Assembly: GCA_965220185.1 (NCBI GenBank)
Contig: OZ244807.1
Location: 372,001-436,000 of the forward strand
Direction: 5' to 3'
DNA length: 64,000 nucleotides
DNA from: Azotimanducus sp965220185
GTDB lineage: Bacteria; Pseudomonadota; Gammaproteobacteria; Pseudomonadales; Azotimanducaceae
The notes under the pieces are model-generated. The model had not been told where the DNA came from and searched no databases. It was given only the letters and a program-made list of their open reading frames with translations. Made by a program: the position numbers and the translations under genes. This document shows, in pieces, positions 51,381-60,471 of the stretch. Positions within the stretch are counted from its first letter, which is position 1; each line of letters begins with the position of its first letter.

Positions 51381-52538
51381 GTGAACCGAAACTGTATCGG
51401 CGATTATTTCGAGACCCTTGTCGGTGGCGAAGTCGTTCGCGCTTTTGTTCCGAACCCCTTGCCGCCTCATCCCGAGATCTTCATGAATGGCGAGTTGTCG
51501 AAAGCCTTGGCAGCGGCGGCATCGGCGCTTGGTCGTTTGGATGGGGTTTCTCACATGTTCCCAGACAGCAGTTTGCTTCTGTACTCTCATGTACGCAAGG
51601 AAGCGGTGCTTTCTTCCCAGATAGAAGGCACACAGTCATCGCTGTCCGATCTTCTGCTAAGCGAGTTCAGCGCGGTTCCGGGCGTTCCAGAGCACGATGT
51701 CTTAGAGGTTTCCAACTGCGTTGCCGCGCTAGATTATGGAATCGGGCAGGTGCGCGACGGATTTCCACTGACAAACAGATTGTTCTGGGAAATACACCGG
51801 ATTCTGCTGTCAAGTGGGCGTGGAAGCCAAATGCACCCCGGAGCCTATCGCAGCAGCCAGAACTGGATTGGAGGAAGCCGTCCCGGAAACGCTCGCTTCG
51901 TCCCGCCTCCGCATACCGAAGTGGCCAATTGCATGGCCGCGTTGGAGCGATTTCTCAACGAAGAAGATAAGACCCTGCCATCCCTCGTTCGGGCTGGGCT
52001 CGCGCATGTGCAGTTCGAGACCATTCATCCGTTTCTCGATGGCAACGGCAGAGTGGGGCGCATTCTCATCACGCTCATCTTATGTGCTGATGGCATATTG
52101 CGGGAACCGCTGCTCTACCTAAGCCTGTATTTCAAACAACATCGTGAAGAGTATTACGAACTGCTGAACCGAACTCGACGTGACGGTGACTGGGAGGCTT
52201 GGCTGGTGTTTTTCTTGGAAGGCGTTGCAGTGGTTGCGAACAACGCCTTCAATGCGGCAATCGAGCTAAAAGAGCTATTTCGGGAAGATCGCGAAAGGAT
52301 TTCGGGAAGCGCAAAACAGCGTGCGAATTCCGCGCTGCGCATCCATGAGGTGCTCATGGAGCGACCGCTCATCTCACTTCCTTACGCCTGCGAACGAGTC
52401 AATCTGACGTTTCGGACCGCGGCAAAGGCGATGGAGGCGCTTGTGGCGATGGGAATTGCTGAAGAAATTACCGGGCGCGCGCGAAATCGGCTGTTTAGCT
52501 ACCGGAAGTATGTCGAGACGCTGGGCCGAGAGATTTGA
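51381..52538 (+). CDS. Fic-family AMP-transferase with class II inhibitory motif
   Basis: 385 residues from GTG 51381. The complete active-site loop FETIHPFLDGNGRVGRILIT is at about residue 215. An N-terminal inhibitory helix, SSQIEGTQSSLSDLL (S/T-x-x-x-E-G), is near residue 78, as in self-repressed class II Fic enzymes. A C-terminal winged-helix-like segment (YACERVNLTFRTAAKAMEAL) follows. The protein modifies others with AMP when the inhibition is relieved. Unlike the Fic protein at 42400, all catalytic residues are present. Confidence 0.92.
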   Translation: MNRNCIGDYFETLVGGEVVRAFVPNPLPPHPEIFMNGELSKALAAAASALGRLDGVSHMFPDSSLLLYSHVRKEAVLSSQIEGTQSSLSDLLLSEFSAVPGVPEHDVLEVSNCVAALDYGIGQVRDGFPLTNRLFWEIHRILLSSGRGSQMHPGAYRSSQNWIGGSRPGNARFVPPPHTEVANCMAALERFLNEEDKTLPSLVRAGLAHVQFETIHPFLDGNGRVGRILITLILCADGILREPLLYLSLYFKQHREEYYELLNRTRRDGDWEAWLVFFLEGVAVVANNAFNAAIELKELFREDRERISGSAKQRANSALRIHEVLMERPLISLPYACERVNLTFRTAAKAMEALVAMGIAEEITGRARNRLFSYRKYVETLGREI

Positions 52539-52593
52539 GGCGAGAGTCAGCTCGCTGTTGCTTGTGCGTTGGGGAGCGTCAGAACAGATGCTA

Positions 52594-53164
52594 TTAGATG
52601 AGTTCCTTGACCGCTCGAAGTGCTTTCGCTGTGCGTGGCAGGGACTGAGCCTCAATAATGTCGATGTACTTGGTTCCTGAGATAGGTGGACTCCGCAATC
52701 TGGCTCGTACATTGGCAACAGCGGAATAGACTTTCTCAGGCGCTTGTTCGATCAGATGCAATATGAACTCGTCTGGATGCTGAGCTTGAATGCCGTATGC
52801 GTCAAGGTTCTCACGAGGAAAATCTTTGAGATTGCAGGTGACGATGACATCGGCTTTCGCCACAATCCCCGCTGCGAGCACATGTCGGTCACGCGGGTCA
52901 GGCAGACGCAGCGACGGAATCAGCGCACTGAAATTCTCCACGAGGCAGCCCCGAACGCTGGCATCCATCAACTCGCGGGTTCGCTGAAGTTGCTGGGATG
53001 TCAGATCTGGCCTTCTCTTCGAGAAGATTTCGAATCCACTCATCGTGGATTTCGCTGGTCCAATGCGCCCGGTGTAAGTCCGACAACGCGAGTTGCATGA
53101 GCAGGTCGCGAATTGGGGCAGGGTACAGGACGCTGGCATCGTAAATCGCCGCGAGATTCGCCAC
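52594..53164 (-). pseudogene. PIN-domain toxin, frameshifted
   Basis: From ATG 53164, MANLAAIYDASVLYPAPIRD then LLMQLALSDLHRAHWTSEIH is the family N-terminus. At about 53020 one extra G moves the frame; the true continuation KRRPDLTSQQLQRTRELMDA, LPDPRDRHVLAAGIVAKADV and FILHLIEQAPEK is in the next frame to 52594. The consensus NLL-KRRPDL fits only after deleting one base. The catalytic Asp residues lie on both sides, so the toxin is probably dead unless slippage occurs. The antitoxin starts 6 bp upstream in the operon. Confidence 0.8.
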
Positions 53165-53170
53165 GGACGA

Positions 53171-53602
53171 CTAATAGCCCATTTCCAATTCTTGAGCTTG
53201 ACGAGTCAGCTCGTCTAGCGCATTTGCTCGCTCCCGGTCTATCCGGTGCTTGTAGGCGAGAAGGTCACGCACATCCACTCGCCGATGTGTGCCCACCTTG
53301 CGATGACCGATCAATCCTACATCTAGGAGCTTTACCAGATATGGCCGTGACACGTTCAGTAGGTCGGCCGCCTTCTGAGTGGTGAGTTCCGCGTGCGTCG
53401 ACATCAATGTGACCGCGTTACCTTCGGCCATTTCCGTGAGCATGTCCATCAATAAACGCACGGCTCCAGATGGCAATGAGACAACCTCCCGCCGACCAGG
53501 TTCCCTAACCTCGATCTCCAGTGGTGCGGCACGGCCAGCATAGCTTGACAGCACCCGACTCGACTCGCGTGCCAGCACGGACTCCTGCTCTGATAGGAGC
53601 AA
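53171..53602 (-). CDS. excisionase-type antitoxin of PIN toxin
   Basis: 143 residues from TTG 53602. The MerR/excisionase-like DNA-binding helix TTQKAADLLNVSRPYLVKLL, then GLIGHRKVGTHRRVDVRDLL, ends in ELTRQAQELEMGY, a recurrent C-terminus of antitoxins paired with this PIN family. It is intact. The promoter region to the left shows direct repeats (53691-53706). Confidence 0.85.
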   Translation of the reverse strand: MLLSEQESVLARESSRVLSSYAGRAAPLEIEVREPGRREVVSLPSGAVRLLMDMLTEMAEGNAVTLMSTHAELTTQKAADLLNVSRPYLVKLLDVGLIGHRKVGTHRRVDVRDLLAYKHRIDRERANALDELTRQAQELEMGY

Positions 53603-53690
53603 GTCATGGAAATTCTCTTTTGCAGCATTTATGGCTCGACCTTTGGAATTACGTATGCATTTTCTCAGCGGGAAAATTTTGCTTTATATT

Positions 53691-53706
53691 CGCAATAAAC
53701 GCAATA
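53691..53706. promoter_or_regulatory. direct-repeat operator candidate upstream of the antitoxin
   Basis: CGCAATA occurs twice, 9 bp apart start to start, in the AT-rich region before the PIN antitoxin gene. It may be the binding site of the antitoxin. Confidence 0.4.
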
Positions 53707-53709
53707 TAG

Positions 53710-54028
53710 CGTAGGGGTTCAGGACCTTTCCGCATGTTAAAGGTGCCGGAGCAAGCCGAACGGAGCAGTTGGCGCACTCGATGCAGCCGTCTCACTGGGG
53801 ATTCCGAGGCGGCAGGACATGCAGGAGGATTCGCCGCTCCATGCTCATATAGGGGTGTTCGGTGCGCAGCTAGACCAAGGTCTGGTCATCGGTGTCGGTT
53901 CAGCGGTGCTGGCGGACGGCGCACGGCCGGACCAAGAATTCTGATGGTCTTCGGCTCCCTCCTTTTGTTCAACTCATGAGCCTAATCCTTTGCGGAGGAA
54001 AGTTCCGATATGTTTTAGATCCCGCACA
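53710..54028 (-). mobile_element. IS481-family remnant, internally deleted
   Basis: Its ends mirror the intact element at 4711-5952: GTAGGGGTTCAGGAC at the left and CTCATGAGCCTAAT through GGAGGAAAGTTCCG at the right. Inside, pieces of the transposase gene (AGGGGTGTTCGG, GGCGGCAGGACATG) are recognisable but about 900 bp are missing. It is not active. Confidence 0.8.
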
Positions 54029-54140
54029 TTTTCAGCGCTCCGAACAACAGCGCCGCAGTTGCCATTTGCGCTCCGATAATGCGTGCGGTCAATCGCGCCT
54101 CGAGCAACTTCAACCGATCATCAAGTGCCTTTTCTGTCAC
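54015..54140 (-). CDS. possible 41-residue membrane microprotein
   Basis: From GTG 54140 with AGGTG just upstream: TEKALDDRLKLLEARLTARI, then a hydrophobic GAQMATAALLFGALK tail. A short coiled coil with one membrane segment is seen in small phage- or plasmid-borne proteins. The stop lies within the right end of the IS481 remnant, so the end may have been altered by that insertion. Weak call. Confidence 0.35.
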   Translation of the reverse strand: MTEKALDDRLKLLEARLTARIIGAQMATAALLFGALKMCGI

Positions 54141-54180
54141 CGCACCTCCAAATCCAGCTTCACGACGCTCCCGTGCAATC

Positions 54181-55995
54181 TCACACCCCACAACCCCGCC
54201 CCCGGTTATCCTCCTCAAGCCATGCCATAAGCGGCGCGAAGTATTCCACAATCGCGCTCGCATCCATCTCGCGGCTGCCTGTTAAGTCTTCAAGCGTGTC
54301 CTGCCACGGCTGGCTCGCGCCCGTTTGCATCATCGACCACAGGGCTTCGCCGGCGGCCTTGTTGCCATAGAGCGAGCAGCTGTGCAGCGGGCCTTCGTGT
54401 CCGGCAATCTCGCACAGCGCACGCTGGAACTGAAATTGCAGGATGAAGGCGAGGAAGTAGCGGGTATACGGCGTGTTACCTGGCACGTGATACTTGGCGC
54501 CCGGATCGAAATCGGCTTCACTGCGTGCCACCGGCGGTGCGATGCCTTGATATTCGGTGCGCAGCGCCCACCAGCCAGCGTTGTAATCCTCGGGCGCAAT
54601 CTCGCCTGAGAACACTTTCCATCGCCATTCGTCGATGAGCTTGCCGAAGGGCAGGAAGGCAATCTTGTCGAGGGCGACTTTCATTTGATTGTTGATCACG
54701 GCCTCGTCGCTGGTGCTCACGTCGGAAACAAGCCCGAGGCTTTCAAGAAAGCTCGGCGTCATGGACAGCGTCACCGTGTCGCCGATGCCCTCGTGGAAGC
54801 CGTCGTGCGCGCCTTCCTGAAAAATGCTCGGCAGGTCGGCATAGGCGAGGTAGTAATAGATGTGACCGAGTTCGTGGTAGATGGTCACGAGGTCTTCCTG
54901 CGTTGGCTCGATGCACATCTTGATGCGCACATCCACCGGCGCATCGATCGACCAGGCGCTGGCATGGCACACGACTTCGCGGTCGCGGGGCTTGGTGAGC
55001 ATGGAATTCGACCAGAAGGCGTCGGGCAGCGCGGGCATGCCAAGCGAGACGAAAAAGTCTTCTGCCGTTCGCGTCATGCGCTCCGCGGTATAGCCTTGCG
55101 CTGCAAGTGCGCCGGTGACATCGAGATCACTCACGCCTTCAAACGGCTCCATGAGCGGATACAGGTGCGACCATTCCTGCGCCCACATGTTGCCGAGCAG
55201 ATGTGCCGGAATAGGACCGTCGAGCGGCACGCGCGCATCGCCGTACTCTGCATTCAGGCGGACGCGCACGGCGCAATGCAGCTCATCATAGAGCGGCTTG
55301 ACCTGATTCCAAAGTCGATGTGTTTCGTCCTCGAACGCTGCTGGCGACATGTCGTAGCCTGAGCGCCAGAGTTCGCCGAGATCATTGAAGCCGAGTTCCC
55401 TTGCGCCTTCGTTGCTTAAAGCTACGAATTCGGCGTAGTCGTCGCGCATTGGCGGCGAGATGGTGCGCCATCCAGTCCACGCATCGAGCAGCACGTCATA
55501 GTCGCGGCTTTTGGCGAGCACCGCGCTCAATGCCTCAAGGTCTTGGCACGGCCCGCCGTCCTCGGGGCAATACTTGCCTTCGCCATAGAGTCCGGGCATG
55601 CGCGTGCGGATTTCGGCAAGGCGACGGCGTTTTTCGGCATCATCGGGGGCGGGCGCCGACGAGCCAAGCTTCAAGAGCGTGAGTGCGCGCGCCGTCTCTT
55701 CGCTCATGGATTCGCCGTCATATTCGCTTGCTTGCTGGACTGCGCGGGTGTGGAACTCAAGCCATTTCTCGCTCGCTTCGGCTGCGAGAATCTGCGTGTC
55801 CTCGTTGATATAGGTGGCTCGCACCCAATGAGCGGCGCTCGCTGCGCGGCTGAGTGCGTCGATCTCTTGATTGAGTTCGGCGACGAATTCGTCGGCTGAC
55901 AAGCTTCTTGTCTGCGGTGTCGATGCGGGCGTACAGGCGCTTAGCACAACGGCGGCGAGGCTGAGCATGAGGCAAGCGCGTGCAAGGGTTTTCAT
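54181..55995 (-). CDS. M2-family peptidyl-dipeptidase (ACE-like) lipoprotein
   Basis: 604 residues from ATG 55995. Lipobox LSAC near residue 20. The zinc site YHELGHIYYYL (HExxH) is followed by the third ligand Glu in GFHEGIGDTVTLS, the arrangement of peptidase family M2 (angiotensin-converting-enzyme-like). It should remove dipeptides from peptide C-termini in the periplasm or on the surface. Length and motifs are complete. Divergent from the phosphoesterase gene at 56063. Confidence 0.92.
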   Translation of the reverse strand: MKTLARACLMLSLAAVVLSACTPASTPQTRSLSADEFVAELNQEIDALSRAASAAHWVRATYINEDTQILAAEASEKWLEFHTRAVQQASEYDGESMSEETARALTLLKLGSSAPAPDDAEKRRRLAEIRTRMPGLYGEGKYCPEDGGPCQDLEALSAVLAKSRDYDVLLDAWTGWRTISPPMRDDYAEFVALSNEGARELGFNDLGELWRSGYDMSPAAFEDETHRLWNQVKPLYDELHCAVRVRLNAEYGDARVPLDGPIPAHLLGNMWAQEWSHLYPLMEPFEGVSDLDVTGALAAQGYTAERMTRTAEDFFVSLGMPALPDAFWSNSMLTKPRDREVVCHASAWSIDAPVDVRIKMCIEPTQEDLVTIYHELGHIYYYLAYADLPSIFQEGAHDGFHEGIGDTVTLSMTPSFLESLGLVSDVSTSDEAVINNQMKVALDKIAFLPFGKLIDEWRWKVFSGEIAPEDYNAGWWALRTEYQGIAPPVARSEADFDPGAKYHVPGNTPYTRYFLAFILQFQFQRALCEIAGHEGPLHSCSLYGNKAAGEALWSMMQTGASQPWQDTLEDLTGSREMDASAIVEYFAPLMAWLEEDNRGRGCGV

Positions 55996-56062
55996 CTGTG
56001 TATCCTTGAGCTTGGATGCGCCAACTATAGCAACAAGCCGTCGCTCTTGAGAGAATGGCGAC

Positions 56063-56824
56063 ATGGCGAACATCGACCCCCACACAGCGACTGAAGTCTA
56101 CGCGCGCGATTTGGAATTCTGGGTGCGGGGCGGTGCCGGGCCGACCAATCGTCACAGCAGGAAGATGTACCGCGCCATGCTGCGCATGGTTCGCGAGCAT
56201 CCTGCGCGTATGCTCGACGCGACTATCGATGCAGACATCGATACAACCGCCGATAAAACCGGACAGGTATGGGTGTGGTCCGACCTGCACTTCGGACACG
56301 ACAATATCATTCGCTACACCAATCGCCCCTTCGTCGATGCGGACGAAATGGACGCGGCGCTCTACGCCAATTGGCTGCGAACAGTCGGCGAGAACGACAC
56401 GCTACTTTTCATAGGCGATCTCGCCATGCGCCGCGCCGTCAGCAACGACACTTGGCAGCGCGTGCGGCGCGGCGCGGGCAAAGTCAAGCATCTGGTGCTC
56501 GGCAACCACGACCTCACTGGGTCGGGCAAGGTGCGTGTTGACGGCTTCGACCTGATGAGTTCGCTCGTCTGCATCAAGGGCGATCCACCGATCGTCTGCA
56601 CGCACCTGCCGCTCGCAACCCTGCCTGATGGCTGGGTGAACGTGCATGGGCACACGCACGACGCCCTGCCGAGGCGCTCGCCACACATCAACGTCTCGGT
56701 CGAGCAGCTTGACTATGCGCCGGTGGCGTTGCGCCGTCTACAGTTGCTTGCTCGTGAACTTGTCAGCGCTCGTTATCCGCCGGGCAAGACAACACTTGAG
56801 CGGCTTGCGAGCATTGGGGTGTAG
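56063..56824 (+). CDS. calcineurin-like metallophosphoesterase
   Basis: 253 residues. Metal-binding motifs: WSDLHFGHDN, FIGDLAM, VLGNHDLTG, a His in VCTHLPLA and NVHGHTHDALP, in the usual order D-x-H, GD, GNHD, H, GHxH. It hydrolyses a phosphate ester of unknown identity. The first 70 residues are an extra helical N-terminal section. The next 130 bp hold no gene. Confidence 0.9.
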   Translation: MANIDPHTATEVYARDLEFWVRGGAGPTNRHSRKMYRAMLRMVREHPARMLDATIDADIDTTADKTGQVWVWSDLHFGHDNIIRYTNRPFVDADEMDAALYANWLRTVGENDTLLFIGDLAMRRAVSNDTWQRVRRGAGKVKHLVLGNHDLTGSGKVRVDGFDLMSSLVCIKGDPPIVCTHLPLATLPDGWVNVHGHTHDALPRRSPHINVSVEQLDYAPVALRRLQLLARELVSARYPPGKTTLERLASIGV

Positions 56825-56959
56825 ATCGACGGACATCGGGATCTTTTTGTGAGGCTCCTTTTCTCTTCGTGCGCTATGCCTTCATTCTGCGCGACTTTTG
56901 CGGGAACCCATGCGCAACTCTGGTAAGAGTATGGCTACTCCATGCTGGGCATGGACGGT

Positions 56960-57247
56960 TTATCCGCCCTGTTGACTGCGTGTCTGGGTCACAAAGGCAA
57001 ACTCAATCCAAGTCTTATTCAGATGGATAAAGTCTTTATCGGTTGAAAGCAAGAGGCTCTTGGTTGCATGTGCCGTTGCTGCGACCCAAATGTCGTTCTG
57101 GCCCATCGTCACGGCTGGCTTTGGCGGAGGAAATTTGATTCCTTCGATCTGATTGCCCTCAGTCCAAGCCGAGATCGCAGCATATGTGCGAATGATCTCC
57201 GGCTCGTTTATTCCCAACGTCGGAAATAGACGAAGCAGGCGTCGCAT
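56960..57247 (-). pseudogene. PIN-domain toxin, N-terminally truncated
   Basis: 95 residues that carry the C-terminal half of a PIN domain: VTMGQNDIWVAATAHATKSL and LSTDKDFIHLNKTWIEF, with two of the acidic residues. The N-terminal part with the first Asp is missing. ATG GCT GAC CTG TAG at the end of the upstream gene could be the original toxin start (overlapping as usual), after which the first part was deleted. Confidence 0.6.
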
Positions 57248-57260
57248 ACGAGCGTTGACG

Positions 57261-58205
57261 CTACAGGTCAGCCATCAACAGCTCGATGGGCTCGTCACCG
57301 GGCCACACTCCAATGAGGTCTGACGGTGTGGAGTGGGACCTCTGATTTGTCCCGCTTTTGCGAATGTTCGAATCGCGATGCGTGAGATCGAAGGATGCTT
57401 TGCTCAGCAGCCTATCTCCTTCAACCTGCCTGACAATCCTCTCGGCGGCCACATGTCTAGGTGTTCCATCAGGTTTGAAGTGAAGCATGCCTTGTACGGT
57501 CGCTTGCTTGCCCCAAAGATGGCGAAGCGATTCAAGCTGGCTCTTGCTGGCCTTCAAGTGCCCAGACATTCGACGGCCATCATCATCAACCAAGAGAAAC
57601 ACTTGCTTGCTGTGACCAATCTCATCAATGGTGCCGGTCAATATCCTCGCCGCTGGTGAAGGTATGATTAACTCATGCTGGCGCACTGCGACCACCGTTT
57701 CTTCCGTCAGCTTGAAACCGTTTCCCATGCCGTCTGCGGAAATGCACTCGAGGGCAGCGCGTTCTCTTTGGAGAGCTTTTGCGAGCGTTCCTATGCTCTG
57801 GAGAACGCTTGCATCGACATAATCTCCCCCGAACGTATTGGCCTGAACATCAGCTACGGCTCGCGACGCCAAATCAATAGGGGTCTCATCAGGAGACGGC
57901 GCAGGCCTTTCAGGAAACAACTCTGGTTGGATTGCGTGCCGGGCGGTTTCGCGAAGCGTTCTTGCGGACAGCCTCAGCACGGGCGCCTCCTTAGGCTCCA
58001 ATCCCACAAGGCAAAACTCTGCCGCGCGATCGAGCCATTTTGTCGTTGGCCCTGGGGCCGAGCCCACGCCTGTAGTGAGAAGTGAGAGGGTGCGTCTCGC
58101 AATCTCGGACATTGCTCGCAATAGACGAACAAGGGCTGTGCACGCAACTTCCCCAGAAGGAAACCCATATAAAATCAACTCATATTTCTTAGCAGTCATA
58201 TTCAT
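57261..58205 (-). CDS. hypothetical protein upstream of PIN remnant
   Basis: 314 residues, no membrane segment. The C-terminal half has strand-rich phrases (RILTGTIDEIGHSKQVFLLV, MSGHLKASKSQLESLRHLWG, QATVQGMLHF) that suggest an OB-like barrel. Proteins of this kind often precede PIN toxins as a probable antitoxin-like partner, which fits here. Base composition is not unusual. I do not know the function. Confidence 0.55.
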   Translation of the reverse strand: MNMTAKKYELILYGFPSGEVACTALVRLLRAMSEIARRTLSLLTTGVGSAPGPTTKWLDRAAEFCLVGLEPKEAPVLRLSARTLRETARHAIQPELFPERPAPSPDETPIDLASRAVADVQANTFGGDYVDASVLQSIGTLAKALQRERAALECISADGMGNGFKLTEETVVAVRQHELIIPSPAARILTGTIDEIGHSKQVFLLVDDDGRRMSGHLKASKSQLESLRHLWGKQATVQGMLHFKPDGTPRHVAAERIVRQVEGDRLLSKASFDLTHRDSNIRKSGTNQRSHSTPSDLIGVWPGDEPIELLMADL

Positions 58206-58218
58206 TCTCCTTGTGGGA

Positions 58219-59424
58219 TTAGCGCGAGTTACCGAACCTGAGCTCGATCATTTCCGGTCCCCGAAAAAACAGATTGAACGGATAGTTGAGACTATCAAGA
58301 TTGTCAACAGAAAACATCGGTACTCGCTCGATCAATCGGCCGAGCGCAATTTCAGTTTCGATCTTGGCGAGCTGCGCGCCGAGGCAGTAATGTGCGCCGC
58401 CACCAAAGCTCTTGACGCGCTTAATGCGGCGCTCTATATCGAGGACATCGGCGTCTTGATAAACCGCTTCATCACGATTGGCCGAGCCGAGCAAAAGTAT
58501 CACCATTTCGCCCGCAAGAATCGTGTGCCCAGCGAATTCGACATCGGCCTGCGCAACACGCGGCAACTGCTGCACTGACGAGTCGTAGCGTAAGAATTCA
58601 TCGACGGCCTTTGGCATAAGAGCGGGCATCTCGCGGAGCTTCTGCAACTGGTCGGGATGCCGAGCGAGTGCGACGATGGAATTGCCGATCAAATTGACGG
58701 TGGTTTCATGGCCAGCGACGAACAGCAGCAGTATGTTGATGATGAGTTCTTCCTCCGTGAGCGCCTCTTCGACTTCGTTTCTGTGCAGGAGTGCCGAGAT
58801 CAGATCATCCTGTGGCGAGGCGCGCTTCTGCTTGAACAGAGCCGACAGGTAGTCGCTGAATTCCGTGCGCAACACCTGTGAACGGGCGTTGCGCTCTTTG
58901 AGGGTCGTTGCCGGATCCACGCCAAGACCCTCGATGAGACCCATGGAGACCTCATTGAATCTCAGTCGATGAGTCTCGGGCACGCCGAGCATATCGGCGA
59001 TGATGGTTGAGGGGATGGGCCGTGCGAACTCGCGCATCGCCTCCATGCGCCCGCGCGGAATGATCTCGTCAAGGAGTGAATCCACCAGCCCGAGGATGCT
59101 CGGTCTCATGCCTTCAACGCGTCGTGCGCTAAACGCCTTGACGAATCGACTGCGGATTCTCGTGTGGTTCGGCGGATCGATGTCGAGCATGGAGTCGCGC
59201 TCAGTGTAATCCTGGGCGTAAAAAGGCAGGCGGTGCTCGGTGCCGGGCAGCGGCTGCTTGCCGAAGCGCGGGTCGCGCAGCACAAAGTCCACGTCTGCAT
59301 CGCGCGCGATCAGCCATTCGCCGTTTGGCGATTTGACCATGCGCTGCTCGCGCAGAAACGAGAGCGCAGGATACGGATCCTGCACGAACTCTTTGAGTGC
59401 TTCCGGCGTCTTGAGGTTCAGCAT
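58219..59424 (-). CDS. cytochrome P450
   Basis: 401 residues, soluble bacterial type. I-helix FVAGHETTVNLIGN, E-x-x-R in VDEFLRYDS, and the heme loop SFGGGAHYCLGAQLAKIETE with proximal Cys. It monooxygenates an unknown small molecule. No ferredoxin gene is beside it. The hypothetical gene ends upstream at 58205 on the same strand after a 13-bp gap, so they may share a transcript. Confidence 0.93.
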   Translation of the reverse strand: MLNLKTPEALKEFVQDPYPALSFLREQRMVKSPNGEWLIARDADVDFVLRDPRFGKQPLPGTEHRLPFYAQDYTERDSMLDIDPPNHTRIRSRFVKAFSARRVEGMRPSILGLVDSLLDEIIPRGRMEAMREFARPIPSTIIADMLGVPETHRLRFNEVSMGLIEGLGVDPATTLKERNARSQVLRTEFSDYLSALFKQKRASPQDDLISALLHRNEVEEALTEEELIINILLLFVAGHETTVNLIGNSIVALARHPDQLQKLREMPALMPKAVDEFLRYDSSVQQLPRVAQADVEFAGHTILAGEMVILLLGSANRDEAVYQDADVLDIERRIKRVKSFGGGAHYCLGAQLAKIETEIALGRLIERVPMFSVDNLDSLNYPFNLFFRGPEMIELRFGNSR

Positions 59425-59474
59425 CTCAATCGATACTCCAACACGAGGGCGGTGACACGCCTACAATACACAGC

Positions 59475-59641
59475 CTAGGAGCCTGCGCCGTAGGAAGTTG
59501 CGCAAGCGAAAATTCGATTCCGCCGTCCCTTTGAGCGGTCGATTGAGGATAATATCGGGTCATATTTGCCGAAATCGAGCGTTCAAAGGAGCGAGTGGAA
59601 GCGGATTTGCAGCCGCGAATTCCTACGGCGCAGACTCCTAG
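59475..59641 (+). mobile_element. 167-bp miniature inverted-repeat element, copy 2
   Basis: Same length as the copy at 50825-50991, opposite orientation, three differences. It ends 12 bp before the tRNA gene. Near identity implies recent movement. Confidence 0.85.
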
Positions 59642-59653
59642 ATTTTCTTTTGC

Positions 59654-59730
59654 GGGCCCGTAGCTCAGTTGGTTAGAGCAGTGGACTCATAATCCATTGG
59701 TCGTAGGTTCAAGTCCTACCGGGCCCACCA
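59654..59730 (+). tRNA. tRNA with CAU anticodon, probably tRNA-Ile2
   Basis: A full cloverleaf with encoded CCA: acceptor GGGCCCG/CGGGCCC, D stem GCTC/GAGC, anticodon stem GTGGA/TCCAT with loop CTCATAA (anticodon CAT), T arm GTAGG-TTCAAGT-CCTAC. The variable-loop and T-arm sequence (TTGGTCG) resembles E. coli tRNA-Ile2 more than elongator Met, so the C34 is likely modified to lysidine. Confidence 0.93.
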
Positions 59731-59763
59731 TCTGCTTGCCGCTCTTTTTCCAAGGAGGTCTCA

Positions 59764-60456
59764 ATGAATGATCTGGTTGTCTACGGATCGCCCCTGTCCC
59801 CGTTCGTGCGCAAAGTCGAAGCGGTCTTGAAGTCGAAAGGCGAAAGCTATGACTTCGAAACCGTCAACATCATGGATCTGCCGGACTGGTACAGGGAAAT
59901 CAGCCCAGCGGGTCGCATTCCTGCTTTGCGCGACCGGAGCATTGGCACCGAAGGCGTACCCGGCACGATCGCGGACTCCTCCGCCATCTGCCTCTATCTA
60001 GACCGCAAGCTCGACACCGGGCTCTATGGCGAATCAGCCTTTGAAGCAGGCCGCGTGGCTTGGTTCGAAGAATATGCCGACACCGAGCTTGCCATGCACA
60101 TCGGCATGCAGATATTCAGGCCGCTCATATTTCCATTGTTCACAGGCGCAGCCCCCGATTTGGACACCGCGCGAAAGGCATTTGGCGAAGCGCTGCCGCC
60201 GCGTTTTGACTACTTGGAATCCGCCTTGCAAGGCGGAACGCACTTTGTCGGGAGCAGATTTTCCCTCGCCGACATCACGGTTGGCGCGCTCATGTCTCAG
60301 CTTGGGCTGGTGGCCGAATTGCCGAGCATCGATCGCTGGCCAGCCCTCATCAAGCACTGCGAAATGATCAAGGCACACCCGACGTTTACTGACAATCTGG
60401 CGACGTGCGAGAAGATGCTGAGCGGTATCCTGCCGGAAAAATTCGACCTTTCGTGA
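59764..60456 (+). CDS. glutathione S-transferase family protein
   Basis: 230 residues. Thioredoxin-like N-terminal domain starting NDLVVYGSPLSPFVRKVEAV with the Ser-Pro-Phe active-site turn, then GRIPALRD and DSSAICLYLDRKL. The C-terminal domain contains FVGSRFSLADITVGALMSQL, the helix-6 motif. Unlike the GST at 2126, the first-helix sequence (SPFVRKV) is of the zeta/beta-like type. Substrate unknown. It starts about 33 bp after the tRNA. Confidence 0.9.
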   Translation: MNDLVVYGSPLSPFVRKVEAVLKSKGESYDFETVNIMDLPDWYREISPAGRIPALRDRSIGTEGVPGTIADSSAICLYLDRKLDTGLYGESAFEAGRVAWFEEYADTELAMHIGMQIFRPLIFPLFTGAAPDLDTARKAFGEALPPRFDYLESALQGGTHFVGSRFSLADITVGALMSQLGLVAELPSIDRWPALIKHCEMIKAHPTFTDNLATCEKMLSGILPEKFDLS

Positions 60457-60471
60457 GCACTCCGACGAGCC

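Noticed and set aside
59475..59641. Integron attC site or tRNA-linked attachment site
   Set aside because: No integrase in the window, and the same 167-bp element is at 50825 away from any tRNA. The CTAG ends and inverted repeats fit a miniature transposon.
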